Positions 31,920 through 43,705 are shown, counted from the first letter of the stretch. The stretch: 64,000 nucleotides of DNA from Strobilurus pachycystidiatus (GCA_019915135.1 JAHLMK010000020.1:124001-188000); one strand, 5' to 3'. Notes: generated from the letters alone by a model not told the origin. Program-made: numbers and translations.

Positions 31920-34900
31920 ACATTGACTTTGAGATGCTCCCGCACCGCTCCGCCGCACCGTCCCGCCGCATTGCACGTTGTACTATGCCTGCACTTGCAC
32001 TAAACCTCACCTTTGACTCTCCGTCAGTTAGGCTGAACAGCCCTGTACCCGCATAGCGGGCATCATGAGAGCGGCGGCCAGAACGGTGGGTCCAGAACAG
32101 GTCCAGAAGCAACGATTCGTGCGCAGTGTGAACCCTGTGTGAACCGCACCCACATGTCTCATACTGATTGCGTGACTGCTTCGCATCTGTGTTGCCAGTC
32201 TGTCTGTTGATACACTGGCACTCAACACACGGCAAGGACTTGCAATGTTCACACTCATTGATACACAGCATGAGCCTTCAATGTTGACTGTACATACGAG
32301 GTCGCATGACCCGCATTTGTAGACTTCACATTGCTTGGATTTTATACCCTGCCACTAGCCTTCTCTCTGTTATTCGACTCCGCCCCGCTCATCCTCAGCA
32401 CGTTGCTGTCAATGTCCACCCCCTCCAGCTTCCTTCTGCTACTTAACCTGTCGGCACGCCGCATTGTATTGAATCCTGATCGCTTTGATATATCTATACG
32501 CCTTCCCATAAGTGCTCGTTCACCCGCACTGCCTCCCCGCATCTTCTCAGCGTCTCCCCAGCCACCGGCAAGGTCCAGGTCATCGGGCCAGTGTCACGAC
32601 TCACTTCTATGTATGCCTCTGGAACGCCGAGACTTCCGCGTCACCACCTCTAATTAGTCGCAAGATGATGGTACCAGGATTTTGCCAATCTTGGACGTTC
32701 CGCTTCCTCTGCAGAGTTGCGACTCTCTTCATCACTCAAACCTATCTCCTAGTCAATCAATGACTGCCATATATCTTGGACATTGGTTCTTGGCCCTCGA
32801 GGTACTACTCGTGCTTCTGGCACTACACCGAGAGTATCCCAGTATGTTGGGCATTCAGCATCCACCCGCCTTCGCAAGGCCTTGAGACTAGCTGCAAGCC
32901 GATCTCAACCCCCACAGATGCTACCACGCCTGAACCGGAAAGCTATTGCCTGGGAACTCATTTGACTATAACCTTTGCAAAGCAAGTCACGGCCTTAATA
33001 TGCCCCGTTATCCCTGTTCTATGACTTAACATCAATTGCTCTTGCTTCCCTCCCCCCACTTGCCCGCCTCAGAAAGCACTCTTGAACCTTTGTTCTGATA
33101 GCATGGGAACATTGACTATTTTGTGACCAGGCCGACCGCCTCCTTCGCTTGCAGACTGCAGCCTATGCTCCAAACTCATTGAGTCATATGCGTACTCTAC
33201 CGCGGTGTCTGGTGACCGTATCACGGCCAGTCTCTCATTCTCAGACTCGATGTACGGTCTACCGAGTCCGGGAGTACGCCACGCCTTTTGCCCCGCTTGA
33301 CATGCATTGCCGGATAATGCAGACCAGCGCCCGCGACTCGCCACACTGACTCTGTTGTTTCATCGTGATGCGGCACTGAACTCGTTACTTGGTCACAAGC
33401 AGATCGCCTCTGGATGTTCACGTCCTGCTGAAAGTTCACCGGGTCTTCAGTTGTCTTTCACATCGGGCGCAATGTTTGGGTATCGCAGCTGACCACGGAT
33501 CCCAGGAAGTTAGTCGGGGCCCAAGGGCTCTCCGAGCCTTTCCCCACACTCTACCGCACAAGTGACAGCAGGCATATCTTAATCAGTGACATTCAGGAAA
33601 GCAAATCAACTCGGAGATCTTCTACTCATTAGCATCGAGGTCTAGTACGAAGAGCAAACTTCAAAGGGGTCTTGCCAAGTCGAACGACACGTGATAAATG
33701 CCGCGTGTCATCGGCAGGCAATGTGCCGGTGCGGCGGCGGTGCCGCGTGCTTGACACCAGGCGTCCCCGAGGGCCCAATCCTTGCGTGTAGTTGCTTAGA
33801 TTTACGGAATACAAACAACCACTATGGTCGGGATGTCAGACATTGATATTGGTGGCTCAAACAAGCTCCCATTCGCTCGTAACTTGGTACATAGTATCGC
33901 TGTCCACTACCCAAGCAGTCTATGCCTGACGACGCTATCAATGTAGAGGCGCACTGTAAACAAGTGCTCGTTGCGCGGTACTCCATGGCAGCATACATCT
34001 TACGATCTTTAGATTCCTCTCAAGTCTTTAAGGATGTAAGGCCTGAGGTTGTTCAAATTTGGGTCCTCGGACTCCCTTTGGAATGACGGCTCAAACAAGC
34101 TCGCCGAATGGCGGCCTTCGGCCGCCATTGGCCGCCATTCGCTCGCATGTTTTCGCCTAAGTAAGTAGTGAACGTTATGAACAATTGACCTCAGGCAGAC
34201 AGCGATCATGGTGCGGAAGGTGTACACTGGCGTTCCTGCGTGCATGAGCGCGAGTGTTCAAGATTTCTGAGGATGTCGTGCTTAGCTGAAGTTAACGGTG
34301 AGACGACCGTATCGCCGCTGGATGCCGTGACGCTGCCCTCGCTGCCACGCTCATCCGAATATTCTTCAAAAATGAGCTTCCAGCCAAAATAGGGGTATTC
34401 TTCCTATTGTAGCCACGGCCATCAATAAGTGAGACAACGGCATCCATTATTTCCTTTTCCTGTGAGTAGGGAGAGTCCTTGCTTGAACGCAAGGAAACTG
34501 CTTAGTTTCATAACTTGTCTCTCTCTTACCACCATAGCACAGACCATGGCCTTTGCCCAAGCTCTCATGACTGCCACAAAGTCGCCGCTCCCACTGCTCT
34601 GTGACCAACAATGACGCGTCTACGACTTTTCTGAACGCGGTGAGTGCTATAGCATTACCCTGGCGGCACCGCTTTTTTTTCCTACCTTGCCATTCTGCCG
34701 AAACTCGCAGTAGACTTCTCGTCTGGGCTGCCGGCCTTCAGCAACATGCATCCCGTCACTCTGTGTCTGCAGCCCAACAGCAGCACTATAATACGCCATT
34801 TGTTTCTCATAGTCGGGCTGGGTTACTCGGTTTCAGTTGTACGTCCCATTGTCTGCGACACCGCGTCTTGACTAGGCCGGATCTGACGCCCTCTCCAACC

Positions 34901-34984
34901 TAACCCATGTCTCCCGCTCTGCTCAGAATCCTCATCCCATTCCGGGACACGCCAAACACTGCCAACGTGTCTGCAAACATCTGA
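31920..34984. other. Interior of TTAA element, no gene supported
   Basis: Many short open frames but no recognisable protein block. A perfect GC-rich hairpin lies at 34107-34129. GGCTCAAACAAGCTC occurs at about 33853 and again at about 34089. Confidence 0.4.
34107..34129. repeat. GC-rich perfect hairpin, 3-nt loop
   Basis: Arms AATGGCGGCC and GGCCGCCATT around loop TTC. It sits inside a second copy of a short repeat; the other copy (about 33853-33880) lacks it, as if the hairpin had been inserted. Confidence 0.7.
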
Positions 34985-35462
34985 ACGTGCCGAACTGAAC
35001 ACGTCAAACGCCTCAACACGCCGAACTCCTCAACACGCCGATCACAACCACGTCAAGCGCTCGAACGCATTGAACGCCCAAGCTTGTCAAACCTCCCAAT
35101 GCTCTGGAGTTTGAACAAGTGAGTTCTTCATATGACCTTCCTTCGTTTGCTGATCAACATTCACAGCCAATTGTTTGAACATCACACGTCCAAATGCGAA
35201 GACGAACGCTAAAACGCCTAAACGCGAACGTGAACGCGCATAGTTCGAATCACTTTTACTTCCCAGCATGTACATTAGAATACGGTTGCGCTTACTGATT
35301 GAATGGTATCAACACTGAACGCTGAGTCAAACGCACGAACGCTTGAGTCAAACGGGTAAATGGTTCGAATGCACTGAGTAGTCAGTATACATTGCCTGGT
35401 TCAGCGTGCTGTGGCGTTCGAACACGTTTGAACGATCTCAAACGGGGGTAAGGTTATAGACC
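34985..35462 (-). repeat. Right long terminal inverted repeat of the TTAA element
   Basis: The reverse complement aligns with 28869-29275, including the terminal GGTCTATAACC and the GTTTGACTCA blocks. TTAA follows at 35463. Confidence 0.75.
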
Positions 35463-35466
35463 TTAA

Positions 35467-37153
35467 GTGTTCGAACAAAGTCTATGAATTTACTGTCTGA
35501 TGCAATTCACAGCAGCGTCAGCTGAGAAGCTCCGGGTTCTCCAGCTAGTTGGCAAGCACTTTCTCGGGATCATATCCGTCGAGAGGCCAGAAGAAGCTGG
35601 TAGGTGCTCAGGTGTTGAAGGAGTCACCTGACATCTGATATGGCGTTTGAAGATCCCCACTGAGATCAGAGATGTGCAGAAGATCAGCTATGCGCACGCA
35701 TGATGGCCATCAATGATGCGTACAGAGCTGGAACCATTGTTTGCTGGGAGGGAATATTCGCATACACCGTTTAGGCATGGTCGGGACCAGTCGTTTGTAG
35801 CATGGGTGGTAGAGAAAAGAGCGGTTAGGAGAATAAATAAAGGAGTGGTGGTCGAGACCATCTTCGAAAAGTAGAATGAATGTGGAAATCAATCCTGTCG
35901 ACCAAGCGACGAAAACGAAGGAAGACCGAAGAACGAAGAAGGGATGGTGGAAGCGAGGTATGCGTGCGTATTATATAGATATGCGAGGCAGATCAATGAC
36001 ACGCAGAGACAGTCGCAACACACATCAGTTTGACTGTTGCGGGACATCAGGCGACGTCCATATGAGCGCCAGTGTCCGAAACGCGAACGGTATCCAGGAA
36101 GCATCAGACAATCATCGCGCCAGCAGGGACAGGCATCTGGGCCAAGACCTTCGTCGGCTAGTGCGGGAGAGCTTAGGTCTGTAGCGCAAAGCGATGTTGC
36201 GAGCGACAACGACGTCTGCGTGGCGGCGATATATGGTATCAATGATGGCAGTGCTCTGGGGCCTGACGGGCCTGACAGATTCGCCAGAAGCATTGAGTGA
36301 GGCGTACAGGTGCCAGTACAGTTGACTGTGGAGTAACTGAGGTCAGAGCAGGCGAGGAAGATTTCGAGAACTGGTTTATTGCTTTGATCTGATGCACCTG
36401 CTTATTAGTTTCGTTACACGCTTGTTCTCTCAAATAAGCTTGACGCCTGGATACAGAAGGTCCGGAGGCTCAATTGGTTAGCACAAAATGAGCTAGAATC
36501 AGCTAGTCGCGATTTCCGAGGAGCAATAGTAAGGCGAATATCGTCTGTTTGGAATCAAGCGACGAACGTCCGAGTTCACCTGGCTGATGTCCTTCCCGAC
36601 GTTTCCGCGTGTTCTGCATCATCGACTGTAAGAGTCTGGGTAAGAGTAGAAGCCGAACTACAACAAACAGGCGGTCACACACGTGACACCGTTTTCTTTT
36701 CACGCGACCACCACCACGTCGTCTTGTCTCCTCCTTTCCTTCGGTTTCTCTACGGGATTCATAGGGCTGTGGTGTCTGTCTGCCCTTACGCTGGGCTGCA
36801 TAGTCTTGTCTGCTCTCCAGGCACAGTCTGTGCACTTTACACGCTCAACGACGCGCTGACTCTCCTACAGCACGCTCCGTTTTGGTCTATTCATCGCCAA
36901 AGTATCCCGACATCTTGAACTTGTAGCGCGTCAGCTTCTCTCTCCCATCGACAATGCTAGCCGAGTCTGAAATTGGTCTGCAGGTTTTATTTGCGGCCCC
37001 AACCATCCCCAACGGTCGCTCCATCTCGGCTCTTCTATCGCCACACTGAGCCCGCACTCGTAATCGGCACTCAGGTGCGCTCCAGCCAATCTTTTACGTC
37101 ACCTACCGCTGACCGAATTGCGCATATTTCATTGACGCCTCAAAGTACTCGAC
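35467..37153. other. Intergenic region
   Basis: Nothing with coding structure is seen. A CT-rich stretch (36880-36950 and 37010-37030) upstream of 37154 probably belongs to the F-box gene's promoter and leader. A tRNA-like A-box at about 36468 lacks a matching B-box and stem. Confidence 0.4.
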
Positions 37154-38756
37154 ATGGCCACACTAACTCTTTGCCGGAACTGCGGGACGCGCGTATTAGG
37201 ACCATCCCGCGCGCTAATGGAACCAGAGAAACTCCGCGAAATGCATCGCTACACCACCTACCTTCCTCCCCATCGAATGCAGGAATACAAGCAGAAACTC
37301 CATGATGTTCTAGAAGACATCAAGGTTCTCCATTCCATCATCGACGACCTCGAGGACTACGCCTATCAGACCCGCACCGTTCTCTCCCCCATCCGCCTCC
37401 TTCCCAACGAGATTCTCTGTCTCATCTTCCAAGAGGTGTGCGCCGACCCTCAGCCGGAAACGAGGACGGCTCCAATGATCTTGGCCAGTGTGTGCGCGCG
37501 GTGGAGAAATGTGGCTATCGACACCCCCAGATATGGACTTTCATCTACGCTGCACCAAAGCAGAACCGGAAATCGCCGGCGCCAGAGGACAAGACAAAAT
37601 ATGACGAGACGATACCGCTGTACCTCGAGCGATCCAGGATGATGCCCATCAACATAGACGTAGCGACGCAGAGCGAGAACCTTGTGTCTATACTCTCAGG
37701 CGAGGCTGACCGGTGGACGGACGTGCTGTTCAACATCACCACGCCTTGTCTAGGAAGGATGTACAAGGCTTTGGCCGCGAAACCCAGGCCAATGCCACAT
37801 TTGACGAGTCTGACGTTCGTGGACCTCACCGACCAGACAGGACTCCATGACGACACACTTCTCAAGCTCTTTGAGCACACCCCAAAACTCCACATGCTTT
37901 GCCTTGGTGGACCGGTGTCTGACATTGGCAAGCACCCGCTTCCCTTCTCGCGTATCTCCTCCCTCGTCCTCTCCTGGATGTTGGAGCCCCTCGGTATCCT
38001 CCGCGCAATTGCACTCTGCACCTCCGCGTACCACATCTCGGTCAGCGACACCTTCATAGAGTCCGACGACGACTCCACCCTCCCCGACGTCGTCACCGAA
38101 GCACCCTTCGTCTCCTTTCGCATCGGACGCACCGAGCCCGCGCGGATCCAATACGTCCTGCCGCACATCACCGCGCCCGCGATGTTCAGCCTCAAGCTCG
38201 CGCCCAGCGATCCGCAGAAGCAGGGCATCGGCACGTTCGGGCTGGCGGGGATAATCGACTTCGTCAACAGGTCCAGCGCGTCGCTGAAGCGACTGGAGAT
38301 CGCGCATGTGCGCGTGAACGACCTGTCCTTGATCAAGCTCTTGGAGGCAACGCCGCTCCTGACGGAGCTGTACATCCACCAGCAGGCGCAGTCCACGGCA
38401 TTCATCACGGACGCGCTCATACGGCGCCTCACCATCGACAGGACCCGGACGGGGAGGAGCCGCTGGTGCCGCACCTCAAGAGCATACTGTTCAATTGGCA
38501 GCGCAAATCGAAGCCGTTGAAAAAGGCGAATCTGATGCACATGGTGGAGTCCCGCGCGCCGGTGGAGGTGGTGGATGTGACGGCGGCGGAGGACGACGAT
38601 GATCCGCCGAGGGGGCTGAAGGCGGTTACGTTCAGAGGGTTTGAGGAAGGTGGGGATCATACGCTGGAGGAGGCGGAGGTGATAGTGAAGCGCCTGGGGA
38701 GGGTGCCGAGATTTAGAATGATGTATGATTATGTTATGGTACATGGACCGAATTGA
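37154..38756 (+). pseudogene. F-box/LRR-like protein, two 1-base frameshifts
   Basis: The start at 37154 gives MATLTLCRNCGTRV, a helical segment (LHDVLEDIKVLHSIIDDLED), then PIRLLPNEILCLIFQEV...SVCARWRNVAIDTP, the standard agaricomycete F-box core (P..LP.EIL..IF...C..WR..A). Leucine-rich segments follow (FSRISSLVLSW, LKLLEHTPKLHMLCLGG type), ending GPN at 38756. Such proteins are substrate adaptors of SCF ubiquitin ligases and are greatly expanded in this group. The frame needs one extra base in the C-run at 37524-37528 (DTPQIWTF) and one near 38437-38441 (QDPDGEE); with both it is exactly 535 codons. It is either recently inactivated or carries assembly errors. Confidence 0.7.
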
Positions 38757-38943
38757 ATAGCCACAATATAATTATTTTGCACCACTACTCTTGGGTTGGG
38801 TGATGCTCACTTCTGCCTTCTGTCTTGGTCGGGCATAACGGCGTAAGTGCACGCAAATGTAGTCAACTATCTGCGTGATACCGTACTCTAACCTCAACAG
38901 TACGCCCTCGCCAATGTTCCTTCATCGTTTGTCCAAGATCATT

Positions 38944-39775
38944 TCACACCTCCACTTTGTCCAATATCACTTGACACCGCCACTTGGCCTTGCCAAAATC
39001 AATGCTAATCCACTGAAGATTTGGCGCCCTCGCTCGAAGCACAGAACAAGCCAATCCGCGTACCAGTGAGCGAAAATACCTATCTGTAGCCTTCGCGTCA
39101 CGGTCATTTGTCAGATCCGCCTGAAGAGAGAGCTCCTCAAGCGAAGGTACCAGATCAAGCAGCGCAATGACATTGTCTACGGTTGCGGAGGAGGGTTCCA
39201 TTGGGGACAAGATGAACCGCTTCAGACTCCGAGAGCGGGAGGACGGTAGAAATTTGAGGACAGGCTTCATGTCTCCTGTACTATGAAAGTAATGATACTG
39301 CCAGGGGGGGTAGATGAACGTCTGGTGGTTTGCGAATGCGCAGTTCCTCCAAGAGAGGGTGGCGGACGTGGCGCCACAGCGCCCACTTCAAGCGATCGAC
39401 GTCGAGATAACGTATGGATGAGGTGACGACGTCTGAGGGAACGACACCTGGGAACATTTGGGCGGGGTAGTCTATTGGCTTGGTCGTCTCGGTACAAAAT
39501 GTACGAAGAAGAGGACAGCCGGAGATGAAACGGATGGTGTCTCGAACGGAGACGTTTTCCTCCGATGTCTTGATTTTCACCTCGGTCAATTGGACGAGAG
39601 GGAGGCGGATGTCAACTGGGTGGTTGCAGTTCCTCAATTCGACAATGCGCAATGACGGTGCAGTCTCGAACGCAGTAACGGGAGCTACGTCGACGGGGAA
39701 TCTATCATTACTGTCTCTTAGTTTGCACAAAGTAAAAAAAAAAAAAAAAAAAAAATCTATATCTTTTTTGACCAT
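38944..39775 (-). pseudogene. 5'-truncated F-box/LRR C-terminal fragment
   Basis: Reading left from the 23-nt homopolymer (A on plus, 39733-39757), the minus strand gives ETAPSLRIVELRNCN, FISGCPLLRTFCTE and LRYLDVDRLKW-like segments. A one-base discontinuity at the C-run near 39302-39308 precedes SRSLKRFILSPMEP and LDLVPSLEELSLQADL. These leucine-rich repeats are typical of the C-terminal half of agaricomycete F-box proteins. The F-box itself is missing, so this is a fragment. It is convergent with the F-box pseudogene ending at 38756. Confidence 0.5.
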
Positions 39776-39794
39776 CGGTAGCCTTCGTCGACGC

Positions 39795-39850
39795 GATGCG
39801 AACGGTCAAACAACGGCGCGATATGCGAACGGTCAAACAACGGCGCGATA
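39795..39850. repeat. Two tandem copies of a 27-bp unit
   Basis: ATGCGAACGGTCAAACAACG followed by GCGCGAT is repeated twice without change except at the end. Confidence 0.7.
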
Positions 39851-40800
39851 GAATTAAGAAATGCGCCCTCCCCGCTCGTCGCAATTCTGGCGGGCGTCAC
39901 GTGACCCGTCCCATTTGGGACGTGATCGACTAACCCCTTCCAACCTGTCTTTGCTAGATTGCCAGTTGATCCTTAGCAAATGTCAATTTATCCCCAAACC
40001 TCCCATTTCATCTGGAGCTCAGGTACTGTACCCCCACACTGTACTTGCCCACCTCGAGTCAAACAGTGAAGCTGCTGGACTTGCAGGCGAGCATCCTGGG
40101 ATTTACCCTTCCTCATATACTACGGAGCAAAAAAAAAAAAGATTAGGGACAAACTTTGAGAGGGAAAGTTGTAGATATAGGCTATATAAACCACTGTGCA
40201 AAGTATCAGACAATATAATTATAGATTGAGGGGGCTATGGAGCGATTACTATGTGGCGCATGATCACGATTGCGCCCACTCCCCTGGGGACCACACACCT
40301 GAAACAACTCAGACACATTATTTCCTAGAACATGCTTGGGAAATGACTTTAGACAATATATAATGTTATCTTGGTATGGCATAGTTGGGTCTCGTTGGTC
40401 CTCGTTCGATCTCGTTGGTCCTCGTTCGGTCTCATTGGTTCTTGTTTGTTCCCATCTATGACTAAGCATGCTGTCTGTGACTGAAGCACATGTGACTTTA
40501 TTTTTCTTATCTCTTACCAGGACCCGTGTTTATGCCTACAAGAGGTTCATTGAAAATTTTCTAGTTCTAAGCCAATATGTCCGCATTTTTTCCGGCGCTC
40601 CGCGCCGGCCAGAAGTCCGCATTTTTAATCCTACCCCCACATAGGCAGTGAAATGTCCGCATTTTTAATAATCCTAGCTCGGATGGACGCTGGGGTTAGG
40701 GTTTTCTTGGACAGAGCGACGACAAAGGTCACGAGATTTTCCAGGCACTGTCCTTTGCACGTGTGTCCGTCTGTGCCTGCAAAATTTGTTAACCTTATAA
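39851..40800. other. Intergenic region with short repeats
   Basis: No gene is seen. It contains a 20-bp unit (TCTCGTTGGTCCTCGTTCGA) repeated about 2.5 times at 40389-40440. ATGTCCGCATTTTT-type motifs occur three times between 40576 and 40665. A perfect hairpin lies at 40592-40608, arms CCGGCGC and GCGCCGG with loop TCC. Confidence 0.5.
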
Positions 40801-40956
40801 GAGCCTGTTCGGCTACAGTTTTTGTAACGGTTTTTGGGCGTTTTTGAGTAAAACCGGTTTTGGATCGTTTTAGCGATGTCACTGCGTGATTCTCGGGTGA
40901 CGCCGAGTCCCACTGGGAACGCGTCCCGATTGAGCCAGACTTACTGTATCATCACT

Positions 40957-41993
40957 CCATCATGTCGGGCTTTCTGTTCGACATGTCGGTGAACGATTCC
41001 AAAGATCAAATGAGACGATAACAAAGTCAGTATGCTCCAATCTGCAACTCTCTGACTGACACAAGTGAACAGATACTTTCACAAGATGCTCAATGCATTT
41101 GTCGACACACGGTTCTACGCCAAATATGTGCGCCTCCCACAAGGCACAGATCCTACGCCCTTCTATATCCTGCACAGTCCCAAGCTCTTTCCCTTTTTCA
41201 AGGACGCGCTTGTTGCCATTGATGGTACTCATATCAACTGCTGGCCAATCAAAGAAGAGCGCCAATACTCACGCGATCGGAAGGGCGCTGTTTCACAGAA
41301 CTGTTTAGCATGCTGCTCTTTTGATATGCATTTTCAGTACGTTGCGTCGGGGCATGACGGATCATCAGTCGACTCTACCATGTATGCACATGCGCGCATG
41401 GCAGACTTTCCTATTCCAGAGGGCAAGTATTATCTAGCAGATGCAGGATTTGGTATTTGCGATGGTCTTCTCGTTCCCTATCGAGGTGTGCGTTACCACC
41501 TTGCTGAATGGGGCCGTGCTGGTGTACGGTATAGTCAACTCCATTCTCCCAATATACAGTGTCTCATTTCTATCATAGCCCAACTAGCCGGGAGGAGCTC
41601 TTCAACTTACGTCACGCACAAGCTCGAAACGTTGTTGAGCGCATCTTTGGTGTACTCAAGAACAGATGGGGTGCTCTCACAAATCCTCTACGATATGGAA
41701 TGGAGGACCAGGTCCGCTTGCCACCAGCATTGATGGCAATTCACAACCTTATCCTTGACTATGATCCACTGGAGCAAATTGACGCTATGTCCATTCTCAA
41801 CGAGCGCTCCATTGACACCATATCAGAGTCAGATTACGGAGATCTAATGACGACGGTAACGGTGTCGGACGCTGAGGAAGCAAGGGCTGAGCAAAAGCGA
41901 GATGAGATTGCAGAGGCAATGTGGCAGAGTTATCAGGCGTATTTAGCAATTCATCAACCAGCAATGGATGCAGGCGAAGTGGAACCAATTTAA
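40957..41993 (+). CDS. PIF/Harbinger DDE transposase (N-terminally incomplete)
   Basis: Readable exons end at 41025 (VGERFQRSNETITK), run 41073-41521, and resume at 41560 after a short intron (about 38 nt; a later acceptor near 41579 would break the frame). The DDE_Tnp_4 core is complete: LVAIDGTHI (first D), QNCLACCSFDMHFQYVASG, KYYLADAGFG (second D), VPYRGVRYHLAEW, ELFNLRHAQARNVVERIFG (E). It catalyses cut-and-paste transposition together with the Myb-like partner at 43705. No start codon is found in frame upstream of 40957 and only about 150 bp remain before the terminal repeat. The helical N-terminal part expected in the family therefore seems deleted. Confidence 0.8.
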
Positions 41994-42026
41994 TTACTAC
42001 TACACATCAGGAACCATGCTCATATA

Positions 42027-42270
42027 CTGTAGTGTTTCGACCATAGGTTCGCGGTATGTGACGCGATATGCTGCGAACTTACAGCGAACAGGTTCGTGAA
42101 CCCTTAAATTGCCTTATTTGGACGGTCCCGCCGCAGGCGGGACCTGAAATTACCACTTTTGGCCGCTTGTGCCTGATTGAGAGGCACCGTGATGCGATAT
42201 GCAATATGTATAGGTTCAGTTCACAGAGCTGCGTGACCCAATATGCGAATATGCGGTCGAAACACTACAG
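42027..42270. mobile_element. TA-flanked MITE nested in the Harbinger element
   Basis: CTGTAGTGTTTCGACC at 42027-42042 is mirrored by its exact reverse complement at 42255-42270. Both ends are bounded by TA (42025-42026, 42271-42272), as for Tc1/mariner MITEs. It contains a perfect GC-rich hairpin at 42124-42144 (arms GGTCCCGCC and GGCGGGACC, loop GCA). It overlaps the 3' end of the Myb-like gene. Confidence 0.75.
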
Positions 42271-43705
42271 TAGTCGTACTCCTGAATACTCTGTAATAAA
42301 AAAGGATTGGCATCGATAGAAGGTGGCGCGTCGATGAAGACAGATGAATGATAATCATAGTTTGACGGAGGTGTGATACTCAACTCGGATAAAATCCACA
42401 TCTTCCGCAGAACAATATTATCCTCCCTGATGGCGCAATACCCATTGACAGCCGCCTTGTCCTTCTGAAGAACTTTGATGAGCCCAAGAAGCTGATGCGG
42501 CCGTAACCAATCGGACTCGAGACGCTGAGCACGCTCAATGGCATGCTGATGGCGGCGTGGAGTATCGAGAATGGTAGATGGAGGTGGTGGAGCAAAAGCG
42601 GAGGCGACTACTTCCTGAAAGGAAGAAATTGACGCTCCAATATTCTCGAGAGCAGCACTGGAGCGTGCATGCTGGTCGACAGCCTTGGAGGATGACGAGC
42701 CTCTAGACAAAGGCGGTGCCGCTGGGTTTGAGGGCGTCACATTGTCAGAAGTGTTGTCCTTAGCCTTTGGGCGCTTTTGAGCATTGATAACCGCCGATGT
42801 GAGCGGTGTGGCAGAGGCGCCGCGTTTTCGGCCAACTGTCGCTCGACTTGCTTCAGGAGAATTGGGCTAGAAATAGCGCAGAGATTAGTCCTCTAATATC
42901 ATCATAAGAGCGAGATATTCACCGTGGAAGTAGAAATACTGCTGTCACCGTCGCCGCCATCGTTGCCATCGGTAAGATCACGCCGTAAAGACATATCAGC
43001 TTCAAGTCGTGACTGATCCCAGTCTGGCGAACGAGGAGCATTCAACTCGGCGTCATCTGAGGAATTTGGTGATGTAGAAGTGCTGACAGGCGCAGTAGTT
43101 GTGGCAGTGGGCAAAGGAGGTGTAGAGATGGGTCCAGGCAGACGAAAGACGTTATTATCCCGGGGTGCAGTTGTACCGAGCGGCTGGATTTTGTTGAATG
43201 ACTCGTAGTGCACCCAGCCAGCATTGCGAAAGGGCTTTGCCTTGGGAAAAACGGCGAGAAAAGCTCTCCACGAGCTGTCCTGTTCCGGAGTATCGATATT
43301 TGCACCGTATGTCACGTTCCATTTGCCCCATCCTGAGTTTGTATGGATCTGGATGATGACACCCCGGATGATCTTTAACTAGAAAGTCTCGTCAACTTGT
43401 GACAGGAAGGAACACAAGCAGACTCGCACCTGCTTATACTTTGACTGACACATAGACCCGGTTTTGGATGGACCATGCTCAGGTGGATTGACTTCTGGGG
43501 CAACATCATTGAAAATAGATGGCTTGAATGACCCCCCATCGCCGGCCTTTGAGACCAACCTGGCCAATTCCACCATGAGCTTGGTTTCTTCGGCAGAAGA
43601 CCAGATGGCTTTGAGTGCCTTCTGTTTTGAAACCGGCGCCTCATTGGAATCGGATTCGGAAGCAGGTTCTCTAGCTGATCTGCGTTTTTTCTTGCCCCGT
43701 GTCAT
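42216..43705 (-). CDS. Myb/SANT-like partner protein of the Harbinger transposase
   Basis: Exons 43705-43430, 43378-42923 and 42866-42216 sum to 461 codons. The N-terminus is basic (MTRGKKKRRSA); residues 30-125 carry a Myb/SANT-like DNA-binding module (KAIWSSAEETKLMVELARLV, SMCQSKYKQ, IHTNSGWGKWNVTYG). An S/T/P-rich linker and a helical C-terminus (RRHQHAIERAQRLESDWL, LVLLGLIKVL-type) ending with a conserved WILSEL-like stretch follow. In PIF/Harbinger elements this protein binds the terminal repeats and brings the transposase into the nucleus. The last 18 residues are encoded by the nested MITE; without it the frame would end EYDYEHGS. Confidence 0.75.

Larger units (their letters stand above)
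28869..35462. mobile_element. 6.6-kb DNA element with long inverted repeats and TTAA duplications
   Basis: GGTCTATAACC at 28869 and its reverse complement ending at 35462 are each flanked directly by TTAA (28865-28868 and 35463-35466). Similarity continues inward for about 400-480 bp at roughly 75-80 percent; shared blocks include GTTTGAGATCGTTC, CAATGTATACTGACTACTC and TTTGACTCAGCGTTC. TTAA duplications are typical of piggyBac and Kolobok superfamilies. No transposase of either type is visible inside; the interior holds an uncertain minus-strand ORF and a minisatellite. It is therefore a non-autonomous or badly decayed element. Confidence 0.75.

Noticed and set aside
31080..31920. CRISPR-like array
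   Set aside because: Units are contiguous with no unique spacers, and the organism is a eukaryote.
36461..36490. GGCTCAATTGGTTAGC resembling a tRNA D-arm
   Set aside because: The D-stem does not close and there is no T-arm downstream.
37545..38744. 399-codon minus-strand ORF opposite the F-box gene
   Set aside because: The plus strand carries the F-box core; the minus frame is a composition shadow.
39733..39757. A-run as poly(A) tail of a retroposon
   Set aside because: The sequence to its left is an F-box-type fragment on the opposite strand and no target duplication is visible.
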